Source: Lentihominibacter butyricus
GTDB lineage: Bacteria > Bacillota > Clostridia > Peptostreptococcales > Anaerovoracaceae
Direction: 5' to 3'
NCBI RefSeq assembly: GCF_025567305.1
Contig: NZ_JAOQJP010000009.1
Location: 1-64,000, forward strand
Length of the DNA: 64,000 bases
This document shows, in pieces, positions 17,098 to 25,998 of the stretch. The position numbers and the translations under genes are program-made. The notes under the pieces are model-generated. The model did not search any database and had not been told where the DNA came from. It was given only the letters and a program-made list of their open reading frames with translations. Position 1 is the stretch's first letter, and each line of letters begins with the position of its first letter.

Positions 17098-18819
17098 ATG
17101 TGTAAAGTTTCTGTTATCGTACCAGTGTACAATGTTGAAGATTATATAAGGGACATGCTGGAGTCAGTGCAGCGTCAGTCGTTTGAGGACTTCGAAGTAG
17201 TGATAGTCAATGACGGCTCGACTGACGGCTCGCAGGCGATCATAGATGAGTTCTGTCGTGAAGACAACAGGTTCAGGTGTTTTGTAAAGGCTAACGGCGG
17301 CGTTGCCTCGGCACGCAACAAGGGACTGGACAAGGCTCGCGGCGAATACGTGGTGTTTTATGATCCTGACGACCTCATCCCTGAGGACAGCCTGGAAAAG
17401 ATGTACGGCACCGCCGAAGCATCCGGTGCGGACATGGTGATAGGTGTGATGGAGGAAAAAAGCCTCGGAGAGTCGCTCATCTACATGCATTCGCAGAAGC
17501 TGGCAAAGCAGAAGAGGATAAGTCCTCTCGACCGTCACTTTTTCGGGGCGTGGTCGCTGTGCAACAAGATGTTCTCGCTGGATTTCCTGAAAAGGACAGG
17601 CATAAGAGTAGAAAAGATGTCGAACGCAGAAGACGGCGTCTTTACTTTCTGTGCGCTCAACCGCACGAAGAAGATAAGCGGCTGCGACACGATCGCGTAC
17701 AATTATATAAAGCGCCCGTTCTGGCTGTCACCGTCCGCAACACAGATCATAAGCAGCAGATATCTTGACGGCCTGCTGGAGTCGCATGACAGGATACTTC
17801 AGGAGGCACAGCGGCTTGCGGACAGATATCTGAAGACTGCAGCTCAGAAGAGGGCATATCTCGAACCCCTGTACATACGCTTTATCGAGGGGGAAATGAT
17901 AAACGGATATTACCGCGGCATATGGCGTGCTCAGGAAGACCTGACAGACAGGATGATGTACAGGACAAAGATGTATAAAGCGCACGTTTCAGACAAAGAG
18001 TGGGACAGACTGCTGAAGCGCCATGAGGATATAGATCTGGCAAAAGGATTCATGCAGCCTTCTGTCATGGCTGCGAAGCCTAAGGTTTCCATAATACTGA
18101 CTGCAGGAGGTTCCGCGAAGAAGCTGGATATGATACTGGGGAGCATATACAATCAGCTGTTCCCGATGTTCGAGGTACTGGTGCCTGTCGAAACGTATGG
18201 CAAGATAGACAATATATACAGGAGAAAGGCCAATCTCAGGACCGTCGACAGCATAAACGGATCCTCTTTCGGATACGAAGCCATGAAATCGGCAAAGGGC
18301 GAATACGTGCTGGTTTTCAATGAATTTGCCATGTTCACGAAAAACTCGCTGAAGCAGATGGTGATGAAGCTGATGAAGAACAGCAGTCTGGATTTCGTAT
18401 CGATGCTGATGAAGCGGTATGACGGTGAAAAATACGAACAGATCCCGTGCCTGAGCGCATCTTACGGATACACGAAAAGCGGAGCGACGAAAAACAGCAG
18501 ACTGACGATGTATGACACGTTCCTTTCGAACAAGCTGTTCAGAAAAGATGTGATGTCCGACTTTGATTTCGGCAGCGACACGGTCAGGGCGGTGCACAAG
18601 CTGTACAGAACGCTCAATTTCATGAAGCTGCGAAAAGGCGTGATGATAACTGATATGTCGGAGGAGGACATCATGGCAAGGGCCGGATGTGATGTGAACA
18701 GATTTGCGATCAGAGCCGGATACCTCAGGAACGAGACCGTGCGAAAGATGACCGAAAGCCTGAAGCGACACATAACGAGAGAAGATATAGATAAATTCAG
18801 GAGAAGACTGGGAAGATAA
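17098..18819 (+). CDS. Two-domain family 2 glycosyltransferase
   Basis: 573 residues from the ATG at 17098 (AGAGGT ribosome site; an upstream in-frame ATG at 17074 overlaps tarJ). Residues 1-~230 are a complete GT-A/GT2 domain (VSVIVPVYNVE, NDGSTDGS, YDPDD as the metal motif). From residue ~325 a second GT2-like start appears (PKVSIILTAGGSAKK, NQLFPMFEVLVP) but without a clear DXD motif, so the second half is probably non-catalytic or degenerate. In this operon it probably adds a sugar to the ribitol-phosphate polymer or its linkage unit. Cytoplasmic, no transmembrane segment. Confidence 0.82.
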   Translation: MCKVSVIVPVYNVEDYIRDMLESVQRQSFEDFEVVIVNDGSTDGSQAIIDEFCREDNRFRCFVKANGGVASARNKGLDKARGEYVVFYDPDDLIPEDSLEKMYGTAEASGADMVIGVMEEKSLGESLIYMHSQKLAKQKRISPLDRHFFGAWSLCNKMFSLDFLKRTGIRVEKMSNAEDGVFTFCALNRTKKISGCDTIAYNYIKRPFWLSPSATQIISSRYLDGLLESHDRILQEAQRLADRYLKTAAQKRAYLEPLYIRFIEGEMINGYYRGIWRAQEDLTDRMMYRTKMYKAHVSDKEWDRLLKRHEDIDLAKGFMQPSVMAAKPKVSIILTAGGSAKKLDMILGSIYNQLFPMFEVLVPVETYGKIDNIYRRKANLRTVDSINGSSFGYEAMKSAKGEYVLVFNEFAMFTKNSLKQMVMKLMKNSSLDFVSMLMKRYDGEKYEQIPCLSASYGYTKSGATKNSRLTMYDTFLSNKLFRKDVMSDFDFGSDTVRAVHKLYRTLNFMKLRKGVMITDMSEEDIMARAGCDVNRFAIRAGYLRNETVRKMTESLKRHITREDIDKFRRRLGR

Positions 18820-18820
18820 C

Positions 18821-19966
18821 ATGAAGATCGTTTTTAAAGCCCTTCTGGGGATATTGAATTTGATATACGGCGTGATGAAGCTGTTTCCTGTAAAGGAAAG
18901 GATCACGTTCATAAGCCGTCAGAGCAATGAAAAGTCGGAGGATATGCTCCTTCTGGAGCGTGAGCTGAGGCGGCAGATGCCGGGAACCGAGCTGGTGTTC
19001 CTGTGCCGCAGGATCGACGGCGGGATAGGATCGAAGATAGGATACTGCTTCCACATACTGACGCAGATGAAATATATCGCGACATCAAAGGTCGTTGTGC
19101 TCGACTCGTACTGCATAAGCGTGAGCGCGCTCAGGCAGCGCAGATCTCTTGTGGTGATACAGATGTGGCACGCGCTCGGATCACTGAAAAAATTCGGGCT
19201 GAGCATAGTCGGTGAAGGCGAAGGCAGGGATGCGGATATCGCAGACGTCTTCGCGATGCACCGGAACTATACTCATGTGCTGACGAGCAGTCACGCGTGT
19301 GCTCCGAACTTTGCAGAGGCTTTCGGATATGACATGGATCACATGGTGGTGATGTCGCTGCCGAGAGTCGACAAGCTGACGAGCTGGGAGATCAAGGAGG
19401 ACGCGCTGCGCAGGATATACAGCGAGTACCCTGACTTCAGGGACAAAAAGGTAGTCGTATATGCGCCGACGCTCCGTGTGGGACGAGACATATCTGCAGA
19501 GACTGCCGAGCTCGCGGCAGCCTTTTCCGCACCGGAATACATATTCGTGGTAAAGAAGCATCCGCTTACGGATATCGACTTCGAACACGGTGAAAACTGC
19601 ATCATCGATGACCGTTTCACGACGCTCGAGATGCTTTTCGCTGCAGACTGCGTGATATGTGATTATTCGGCGGTGATATTCGAGGCTGCGATAATAGGAA
19701 AGCCGATGTTCTTCTATACGTTCGACTATGACACCTACGGAGTGAAACGGGACTTTTACATAGACTACAGAGCCGAGATGCCGGGACTCATGTCCCCCGA
19801 TCCGCAGATGCTGGAGCGAGCCGTGGCGAACGACGACTGCGACCTCAGCCGCGTGCGGGCCTTTGCACATAAATATGTGGAAAACCAGGAGAACTGCACA
19901 AAGAAACTTGCGGCTTTCATAGAAGAGCAGTACAGGCAGTACGGCGACAAAAAGCTTGAAAAATAG
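18821..19966 (+). CDS. CDP-glycerol/ribitol polyol-phosphate transferase (TagB/TarL family)
   Basis: 381 residues, starting 1 bp after the glycosyltransferase stop. It matches the PF04464 family of polyol-phosphate primases and polymerases: IQMWHALGSLKKFG, YAPTLRVG, HPLTD, and the signature CDYSAVIFEAAIIGKP followed by FYTFD. These enzymes move polyol phosphate from the CDP carrier to a lipid-linked acceptor at the inner membrane face. As CDP-ribitol is made by the two first genes, ribitol phosphate is the likely donor, but primase versus polymerase cannot be told. One such enzyme only is present here, fewer than in a full wall-teichoic cluster. Confidence 0.85.
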   Translation: MKIVFKALLGILNLIYGVMKLFPVKERITFISRQSNEKSEDMLLLERELRRQMPGTELVFLCRRIDGGIGSKIGYCFHILTQMKYIATSKVVVLDSYCISVSALRQRRSLVVIQMWHALGSLKKFGLSIVGEGEGRDADIADVFAMHRNYTHVLTSSHACAPNFAEAFGYDMDHMVVMSLPRVDKLTSWEIKEDALRRIYSEYPDFRDKKVVVYAPTLRVGRDISAETAELAAAFSAPEYIFVVKKHPLTDIDFEHGENCIIDDRFTTLEMLFAADCVICDYSAVIFEAAIIGKPMFFYTFDYDTYGVKRDFYIDYRAEMPGLMSPDPQMLERAVANDDCDLSRVRAFAHKYVENQENCTKKLAAFIEEQYRQYGDKKLEK

Positions 19967-19974
19967 AGCTTTTT
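19949..19974 (+). terminator. Terminator overlapping the end of the polyol-phosphate transferase gene
   Basis: AAAAAGCT/AGCTTTTT stem whose left arm is inside the coding end; the T run is part of the right arm. Confidence 0.5.
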
Positions 19975-20032
19975 GATATATCATAAAATTTGTGACAATT
20001 ACAGCTGAGGCTGTTTTGATTAGCTTAAGGAG

Positions 20033-20884
20033 ATGAATGGAAAGATGAATATGAATGTTTTTAAGGGAAGCGACAAGTATGTCGTTACCAATGAACTTAT
20101 GAATGCAGTAAACGTATCTATCGCGCTGGAAAAGCCGCTCCTCATCAAGGGAGAACCGGGAACAGGCAAGACTATGCTGGCAGAGGCGATAGCGGACGCT
20201 CTCGATATGGAGCTGATAATCTGGGGTATCAAATCGACTACGAAGGCTCAGGAAGGTCTCTACGTGTACGATACAGTGCAGAGACTGTACGACAGCCAGT
20301 TCGGCGAAGGAAACGTAGGCGATATCAGCCAGTACATCAAGCTCGGAAAGCTCGGGGAAGCGTTCACTTCGGACAAGCAGGTCGTGCTCCTGATCGACGA
20401 GATCGACAAGGCTGACCTCGAATTCCCTAACGACCTCCTCTGGGAGCTCGACAAGATGGAGTTTTACATAAATGAAACCAAGGAAACTGTAAAGACAAAG
20501 TACAGACCTATTGTTATCATCACATCGAATGCAGAAAAGGAACTGCCTGACGCATTCCTCAGAAGATGTATCTTCCACTACATCGAATTCCCTACAAAGG
20601 AAAAGATGGAAGAGATCGTAAATGTGCACTTCGGAGATATCGACAGAAAGCTCAGCGAAAAGGCACTCGAGGCATTCTACGAGCTCAGAGGAATGGATGA
20701 CCTGCAGAAGAAGCCGAGCACATCAGAGCTTCTTGACTGGATACAGGCGCTGATGATAAGTGGTGTGGACATCAATAACCTGAAGAAGGAAATGCCGTTC
20801 GTAGGCGTGCTTCTCAAGAAGAACCAGGATATCGATGTGATGCATGAAATAAATGAGAAAGGATACTCGCTTAAGAGATGGTAA
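20033..20884 (+). CDS. MoxR-family AAA+ ATPase
   Basis: 283 residues. Walker A GEPGTGKT near residue 40, Walker B VLLIDEIDKAD near 120, sensor 1 VIITSNAEKELPDAFLRRC. MoxR ATPases act as chaperones with a VWA-domain partner, which is the next gene here (4 bp gap). The ribosome site AAGGAG is very close to the ATG at 20033, so the in-frame ATG at 20045 may be the true start. The client complex is unknown. Confidence 0.88.
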   Translation: MNGKMNMNVFKGSDKYVVTNELMNAVNVSIALEKPLLIKGEPGTGKTMLAEAIADALDMELIIWGIKSTTKAQEGLYVYDTVQRLYDSQFGEGNVGDISQYIKLGKLGEAFTSDKQVVLLIDEIDKADLEFPNDLLWELDKMEFYINETKETVKTKYRPIVIITSNAEKELPDAFLRRCIFHYIEFPTKEKMEEIVNVHFGDIDRKLSEKALEAFYELRGMDDLQKKPSTSELLDWIQALMISGVDINNLKKEMPFVGVLLKKNQDIDVMHEINEKGYSLKRW

Positions 20885-20888
20885 CGCT

Positions 20889-22082
20889 ATGTTTTTAGAA
20901 TTTTTTTACCTGCTTAGAGCAAAAGGTTTGGAAGTTTCTATAAACGAGTGGATGATACTTGTAGAGGCTCTTGACAAAGGGCTGGCGCATTCGTCTCTTA
21001 TGGGATTTTACAATTTGTGCAGGAGCATCCTGATAAAGTCGGAATCCGAGTACGATAAGTTCGATGCTGTTTTTGCGGAGTACTTCAAGAACGTGCAGAC
21101 GCCTGACGATCTGCCGCAGGAGTTCTGGGACTGGCTCGACGAGAGCGATCACGAAAGACCGCTTGACGACAAGGGCAAAGGCGATGAATTCCCTAAGGAG
21201 CTTGAAGAGCTGCTCGAGATGTTCGAGGAGCGTATCAAGGAGCAGAAGGAAAAGCACGACGGCGGATGCTACTGGATCGGTACGGGCGGAACATCGGTGA
21301 TGGGCCGCGGCGGATTCCATACTACCGGCATCAGGACAGGCGGTCACAGCCGTCACAAGTCGGCGGTGCAGGTCGCAGGCGAGAGAAACTTCCAGGATTT
21401 CAGAGATGACAAGATCTTGGATATAAGACAGTTCCAGATGGCGTTCAGAAGGCTCAGACAGTATTCGTCGAGAGTCGAGGCGCAGGAGACGGAACTCAAT
21501 ATCGACAAGACGATAGACGAGACATGCGATAATGCAGGCATGCTCAAGATAGTATATGACAAGCCGAGGAAAAATACTGTAAAGCTGCTGCTGCTGATAG
21601 ATTCGGACGGTTCCATGCTTCCGTACAGCAAGCTGTGCAACAGGCTTTTCCAGGCGGTGAGCCAGGCGAACCACTTCAAGGATCTGAAGATATACTATTT
21701 CCACAACTGTGTGTACGATCATCTGTACACGACGCCTTACTGCAAGAGAGGCGACTGGATCGAGACAAACTGGGTCCTCAGGAACCTGGACAGCGAGTAC
21801 AAAGTCATCTTCGTAGGTGATGCGGCGATGGCGCCGTCAGAGCTTTTCAAGAAGGGCGGCAACTCGTACATCGGTCTGTGGAACGAAGAGCCGGGAATGG
21901 AATGGCTCTACAAATTCAAGACAAGATACAAGAAACAGATATGGCTCAATCCTATCGACAAGAGCACATGGGAATGGATATACGGCGCAAAGACGATAAA
22001 TGCGATATCCGAGGTGTTCCCTATGTTCGAGCTTACTCTTGACGGTCTTGAAGCCGGCATCAAGAAACTTCTCGTTAAATAG
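20889..22082 (+). CDS. VWA (CoxE-like) domain protein, partner of MoxR
   Basis: 397 residues from the ATG at 20889. The N-terminal ~100 residues are helical; then a charged, glycine-rich hinge (GTGGTSVMGRGGFH); the C-terminal half is a von Willebrand A domain. Its metal site reads LLIDSDGSM, where the usual DxSxS is D-S-D-G-S, so one serine is replaced by aspartate. MoxR/VWA pairs help insert metals or assemble complexes in other bacteria. No obvious client operon is adjacent. Confidence 0.85.
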   Translation: MFLEFFYLLRAKGLEVSINEWMILVEALDKGLAHSSLMGFYNLCRSILIKSESEYDKFDAVFAEYFKNVQTPDDLPQEFWDWLDESDHERPLDDKGKGDEFPKELEELLEMFEERIKEQKEKHDGGCYWIGTGGTSVMGRGGFHTTGIRTGGHSRHKSAVQVAGERNFQDFRDDKILDIRQFQMAFRRLRQYSSRVEAQETELNIDKTIDETCDNAGMLKIVYDKPRKNTVKLLLLIDSDGSMLPYSKLCNRLFQAVSQANHFKDLKIYYFHNCVYDHLYTTPYCKRGDWIETNWVLRNLDSEYKVIFVGDAAMAPSELFKKGGNSYIGLWNEEPGMEWLYKFKTRYKKQIWLNPIDKSTWEWIYGAKTINAISEVFPMFELTLDGLEAGIKKLLVK

Positions 22083-22103
22083 CAGATATATGCAGGATAT
22101 GTA

Positions 22104-22136
22104 AAAGCGCAGGCATGCAGAGTGTCTGCGTTTTTT
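22104..22136 (+). terminator. Terminator after the MoxR/VWA pair
   Basis: CGCAG/CTGCG core stem extended by A-T pairs, then TTTTTTGC. Confidence 0.65.
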
Positions 22137-22143
22137 GCTTGCT

Positions 22144-22179
22144 GTTTTCAGGAAAAGTTGCCCGCAGTTTTCAGGAAAA
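22144..22179 (+). promoter_or_regulatory. Two palindromic direct repeats upstream of lrgA
   Basis: The 13-mer GTTTTCAGGAAAA occurs at 22144-22156 and 22167-22179, 23 bp start to start, ending just before the -35 box. Each is itself palindromic (TTTTC-AG-GAAAA). The position fits an activator site. Confidence 0.55.
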
Positions 22180-22184
22180 CCGTA

Positions 22185-22212
22185 TTGACAAAAGCGGAGG
22201 ATAGTATATAAT
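22185..22212 (+). promoter_or_regulatory. Sigma-A promoter of lrgAB
   Basis: TTGACA (22185-22190), 16 bp, TATAAT (22207-22212): both consensus hexamers are perfect. Confidence 0.8.
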
Positions 22213-22216
22213 AAAT

Positions 22217-22233
22217 AATTGGTAGCACCAATT
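22217..22233 (+). promoter_or_regulatory. Palindromic operator of PdhR/LldR type before lrgA
   Basis: AATTGGTAGCACCAATT is a perfect 7-3-7 palindrome lying on the expected transcription start. ATTGGT-N3-ACCAAT is the known recognition pattern of FadR-subfamily GntR regulators such as PdhR and LldR. A regulator of that family is encoded just downstream (23354). Confidence 0.75.
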
Positions 22234-22268
22234 TAAGGAAGGAGTATTGGGAATAGAGAAATACAGAC

Positions 22269-22637
22269 ATGAAATATGTGAAGCAATTTTTGATAATACT
22301 GGCGATCTCTCTTGCGGGAGAGATCCTGAAATATGTGCTGCCGCTGCCGATACCGGCGAGCATCTACGGGATGGCGATCCTGTTCACAGCTCTTATGACG
22401 GGGCTGATAAAGCTGGATGCAGTCCGGGATACGGGCAGGTTCCTGATCGAGATAATGCCGGTCATGTTCATTCCGGCAGGAGTGGGTCTGATGGAGAGCT
22501 GGGGCGCTCTCAAGCCTATCCTGCTGCCCGTTGCGATCATCACCGTCGTCACCAGCATCACCGCCATGGGGGCGACCGGACTGCTTTCGCAGTGCGTCAT
22601 CAGAATTGGAAGGAAGCGAGGTGACGGCAATGAATGA
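22269..22637 (+). CDS. lrgA: LrgA/CidA family membrane protein
   Basis: 122 residues, four predicted membrane helices, with the family motif LPLPIPASIYGMAILF. LrgA/CidA with LrgB were described as holin/antiholin-like; in Bacillus the homologous pair PftAB acts as a pyruvate transporter. The gene overlaps lrgB by 8 bp. The operator at 22217 and the downstream FadR-type regulator favour a metabolite-transport role here, which is inference. Confidence 0.88.
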   Translation: MKYVKQFLIILAISLAGEILKYVLPLPIPASIYGMAILFTALMTGLIKLDAVRDTGRFLIEIMPVMFIPAGVGLMESWGALKPILLPVAIITVVTSITAMGATGLLSQCVIRIGRKRGDGNE

Positions 22638-23322
22638 GTTTCTGCAGGATTCGATGTTTGCGGGCGTTACGATCAGTCTGATAGCATATCTGATCGGAGT
22701 CATGCTGAAGAAAAAATTCAAGTCGGGGATCTTCAATCCTCTGCTTATTTCCATTGTCGTGTCGATCGCGATACTGGCGATAGGCAAAGTGGATTATGAA
22801 ACATATAACGAAGGTGCAAAATATCTGAGCTGGCTGCTTACTCCGGCTACCGTGTGTCTGGCGATACCGCTGTATGAGCAGTGGAGCCTTTTGAAAAAGC
22901 ATTACAAGGCGGTCATGCTGGGTCTTGCTGCAGGAACGGTGACGAGCCTCAGCACTGTGCTGGGACTGTCGCTGCTGTGCGGACTCAGTCATAAAGAGTA
23001 TGTGACGCTGCTGCCGAAGTCCATCACTACAGCTATAGGCATGGGAGTTTCGGAGGAGCTGGGCGGATATGTGACGATCACCGTTGCAGTGATCATCATC
23101 ACAGGCGTTTTCGGCAATATGTTCGGTGAACTGATATGCAAAATATTCCGGATAACGGAGCCTGTTTCAAAAGGTCTTGCATTCGGTGCATCTTCCCATG
23201 CGATCGGAACGGCAAAGGCCATAGAGATAGGCGAGATCGAAGGTGCCATGAGCAGTCTGGCGATAGCTGTATCCGGAGTGCTGACCGTTGTGCTGGCATC
23301 GCTTTATACTCATTTTCTCTGA
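22630..23322 (+). CDS. lrgB: LrgB/CidB family membrane protein
   Basis: 230 residues, start ATG at 22630 inside the end of lrgA (ATGAATGA overlap). Polytopic, with conserved LLPKSITTAIGMGVSEELGG and FGASSHAIGTAKAIEIGE, the LrgB signatures. It works with LrgA. It is followed 31 bp later by a FadR-family regulator in the same direction. Confidence 0.9.
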   Translation: MNEFLQDSMFAGVTISLIAYLIGVMLKKKFKSGIFNPLLISIVVSIAILAIGKVDYETYNEGAKYLSWLLTPATVCLAIPLYEQWSLLKKHYKAVMLGLAAGTVTSLSTVLGLSLLCGLSHKEYVTLLPKSITTAIGMGVSEELGGYVTITVAVIIITGVFGNMFGELICKIFRITEPVSKGLAFGASSHAIGTAKAIEIGEIEGAMSSLAIAVSGVLTVVLASLYTHFL

Positions 23323-23353
23323 TCCTGTTATGATCCTGTGAGGAGGCGTACGT

Positions 23354-24034
23354 ATGGGTAAATCTGAATCTATGGAATATGAAAAAGTCATAGACTATAT
23401 AAATCAGCTGATCTGCAGCGGTGAGCTCGGTGTAGGATCGAAGCTGCCGACAGAGAGGTCGATCGCGGAAACACTGGGGATAGGAAGGAATTCCACGCGG
23501 GAAGCGCTCAGCATACTGCACGGTATGGGGATGATCCGCAGCGTGCAGGGTTCGGGCAATTATCTGACAGGCGATGCGCACCGCTCCATCCGTCAGATCT
23601 GTACGATGATGCTGGCTCTGGGAACTGTCACGAAAAGAGATGTCTGCGAATTCAGGCGAGTGATGGAAAAGTCGGCATGCATGCTTTTGGCTGCGAAGGA
23701 TCTTGAGGCAGAAGACAGGCAGAAGTTCAGGGGGATCCTTGAAGATATGGAAAGTGCGGCAGACGAGCGGCAGGTGCTGCTGGATCGTGATTTTCACGCA
23801 CTGCTTTTGCAGGCTACCGGAAATCCACTGATGACGACGATCCTTGATGCGGTGTCAGATGTGTATCAGGAATGGATCGATATCGTTATCAGCAGAGCAG
23901 GTGCAGATGAGAAAGCAAAGCTTCATGGATATCACAGAGGTATTGTTGACGGGATATCAGCAGGTGATATGGAAGGTACCGTAAGATGTGTAGATGGACA
24001 CTATGATCTGATCGAGAAGCTTCTGGAAATATGA
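23354..24034 (+). CDS. FadR-subfamily GntR transcriptional regulator
   Basis: 226 residues. N-terminal winged helix (LGVGSKLPTERSIAETLGIGRNSTREAL starts near residue 25) and a C-terminal FCD ligand domain with DRDFHALLLQATGNP and the late histidine YHRGIVDGI. FCD domains bind carboxylates through a metal. It is probably cotranscribed with lrgAB and is the natural candidate to bind the ATTGGT-N3-ACCAAT operator; pyruvate or lactate would be a sensible ligand, by analogy with PdhR and LldR. Confidence 0.88.
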   Translation: MGKSESMEYEKVIDYINQLICSGELGVGSKLPTERSIAETLGIGRNSTREALSILHGMGMIRSVQGSGNYLTGDAHRSIRQICTMMLALGTVTKRDVCEFRRVMEKSACMLLAAKDLEAEDRQKFRGILEDMESAADERQVLLDRDFHALLLQATGNPLMTTILDAVSDVYQEWIDIVISRAGADEKAKLHGYHRGIVDGISAGDMEGTVRCVDGHYDLIEKLLEI

Positions 24035-24100
24035 ATAGTAAGAACAGGAAACCTCCGATCCTGAAATGTTATAAATAAATTGACAGACAGATAAAACGAC

Positions 24101-24143
24101 AAACGTGACTTCGAGCGCCAGACGGCTGCCGGGAGTCACGTTT
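24101..24143 (+). terminator. Terminator after the lrgAB-regulator operon
   Basis: Perfect 10-bp stem AAACGTGACT/AGTCACGTTT with a 23-base loop, then TTTTGCTT. Confidence 0.65.
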
Positions 24144-24228
24144 TGCTTAAGGAATGAAATCGTTATATGGGGGGGCAAGCGTATATGCGGTCTGCATATG
24201 GGGTTTTATATGCAGATCGCAGGCTGGA

Positions 24229-25998
24229 TCAGATGTTCTGTTTGAGGCATGACTTGATGTCATCCTCTGCATTGCTGATCGGTCTGAGGCCGAATGTGTC
24301 GGTCATATACTGCAGCACATTAGGGCTGAGGAACGCCGGCAGTGTCGGGCCCAGATAGATGTTTTTAACGCCCAGGCTCAGCAGCGCCAGCAGCACGGCA
24401 ACGGCTTTCTGTTCATACCATGATAAGATGAAGGAAAGCGGCAGGCTGTTGATATCGGTCTCGAACGCATCCGCCAGCGCCTCGGCGATCCGTACTGCGG
24501 AGTATGCGTCGTTGCACTGGCCGACATCGAGAAGTCTCGGCAGGCCCGCAGTCTCGCCGAAATCGAGCTTGTTGAAGCGGTATTTACCGCATGCAAGAGT
24601 CAGTATCAGGCAGTCGTCCGGAACGAGCTTTGCGAATTCAGTGAAGTAGTTGCGGCCAGGCCTTGCGCCGTCGCATCCTCCGATGAGGAAAAAGTGTCTG
24701 ATCTTTCCTTCCCTGACTGAGCTGACGATGTGTTCGGCATGGCTGAGGACCGCCTCTCGGGCAAACCCGGTCATTATTTTCTTCGGTTCCTGATCCTCGC
24801 TGAAGCCGCCGAGCTGCAGCGCGTGTTCGATGATCTCGCTGAAATCCTTTGTTCCGTCCGCATTTTTGGGGATATATTTTATCCCGTCCCAGCCGACGAC
24901 ATTGGTGCTGTATATGCGGTCTTTATACGATTCTCTCGGACGCATCAGGCAGTTCGTTGTCATGAGTATGCACCCCGGCAGGTCATCGAACTCCTTCTGC
25001 TGATCCTGCCACGCGCCGCCGAAATTACCAACGAGATGCGAATACCTGTTGAGCTTTTCATATCCGTGGCCTGGCAGCATCTCGCCGTGGGTGTAGATGT
25101 TGACGCCCTTGCCTTCAGACTGCTCCAGCAGCATTTCCAGGTCTTTGAGATCATGGCCCGATACGATGATGAACGGCCCTTTGCGTACAGTCGTGTCGAC
25201 CGTTCGCGGCGCAGGATCTGAGTATACAGATGTGTTTGCATCGTCGAGTGTCTTCATCACTTCAAAAGCAGCTTCTCCGGTGCGCATCGTCATCCGGATC
25301 AGTTCGTCCGCGCTGAGGCTGTCGTCGGTCGTCGCCTCCAGTGCCGTGATATAGAAGTCGTCGACCTGATTGCTGTAAAATCCGAGTTCGCGCGCCTGGT
25401 GTCCGTAGGCGCTGATCCCCTTGAGTCCGTAGACGATCGTCTGTCTCAGCGACCTGATGTCGGGATCGAGGTCACGTTCGTACATTATGCCTGCGATCTG
25501 CGATTCCTGCAGCATCTCGCTTTTTGACTCCGGCAGATCGAAAGTCGCGTGAGCTGTTTTTTCTGCCGCTTTGCAGATGGCTTCACTGTCGTCTGATGCC
25601 TTTGCTTCGGAACGCAGAGCTTCTTTTATTTGCTGCGATCTGTGCAAAAGCTCAATGTGTGCGTCTGCATCGAAGTTGACGTTCGTCAGAGTCGTAAAGA
25701 GCGCGCTTTCGATAAAGCTGACGATAGCTTTATTTATGTGTGATTGACCGTTATCGCCGCGGCTGGCGCAGCCCCTGCCTTTGCAGGTATCCTGGCCATT
25801 GTGTGAGCGCTGACCATAGTCAGCCAGTGCTTTTGCATAACAGCTGATCCCCTTGAGCTGAAATATCAGCAGGTCCTGAAGCGCTGCGATCTCAGGTGTT
25901 TTGCCGCAGACGCCCAGCTTCGTGCAGCCCTTTCCGCCTGCAGTCTGTTCGCACTGATAGCAGAACATTTCATAATTAAGGTCCATGTTATTGTCCAT
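24229..25998 (-). CDS. hcp: Hydroxylamine reductase / hybrid-cluster protein
   Basis: 589 residues. The N terminus MFCYQCEQTAGGKGC...C gives the C-X2-C-X8-C-X5-C motif typical of class I Hcp from strict anaerobes (iron-sulfur cluster). The hybrid-cluster ligands are further on (for example GCDGARPGRNY and LACGKYRF). Hcp reduces hydroxylamine or nitric oxide and protects from nitrosative stress. The start MDNNMDLNYE has GGAG 9 bp upstream. It is a single gene with no reductase partner nearby. Confidence 0.93.
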   Translation of the reverse strand: MDNNMDLNYEMFCYQCEQTAGGKGCTKLGVCGKTPEIAALQDLLIFQLKGISCYAKALADYGQRSHNGQDTCKGRGCASRGDNGQSHINKAIVSFIESALFTTLTNVNFDADAHIELLHRSQQIKEALRSEAKASDDSEAICKAAEKTAHATFDLPESKSEMLQESQIAGIMYERDLDPDIRSLRQTIVYGLKGISAYGHQARELGFYSNQVDDFYITALEATTDDSLSADELIRMTMRTGEAAFEVMKTLDDANTSVYSDPAPRTVDTTVRKGPFIIVSGHDLKDLEMLLEQSEGKGVNIYTHGEMLPGHGYEKLNRYSHLVGNFGGAWQDQQKEFDDLPGCILMTTNCLMRPRESYKDRIYSTNVVGWDGIKYIPKNADGTKDFSEIIEHALQLGGFSEDQEPKKIMTGFAREAVLSHAEHIVSSVREGKIRHFFLIGGCDGARPGRNYFTEFAKLVPDDCLILTLACGKYRFNKLDFGETAGLPRLLDVGQCNDAYSAVRIAEALADAFETDINSLPLSFILSWYEQKAVAVLLALLSLGVKNIYLGPTLPAFLSPNVLQYMTDTFGLRPISNAEDDIKSCLKQNI

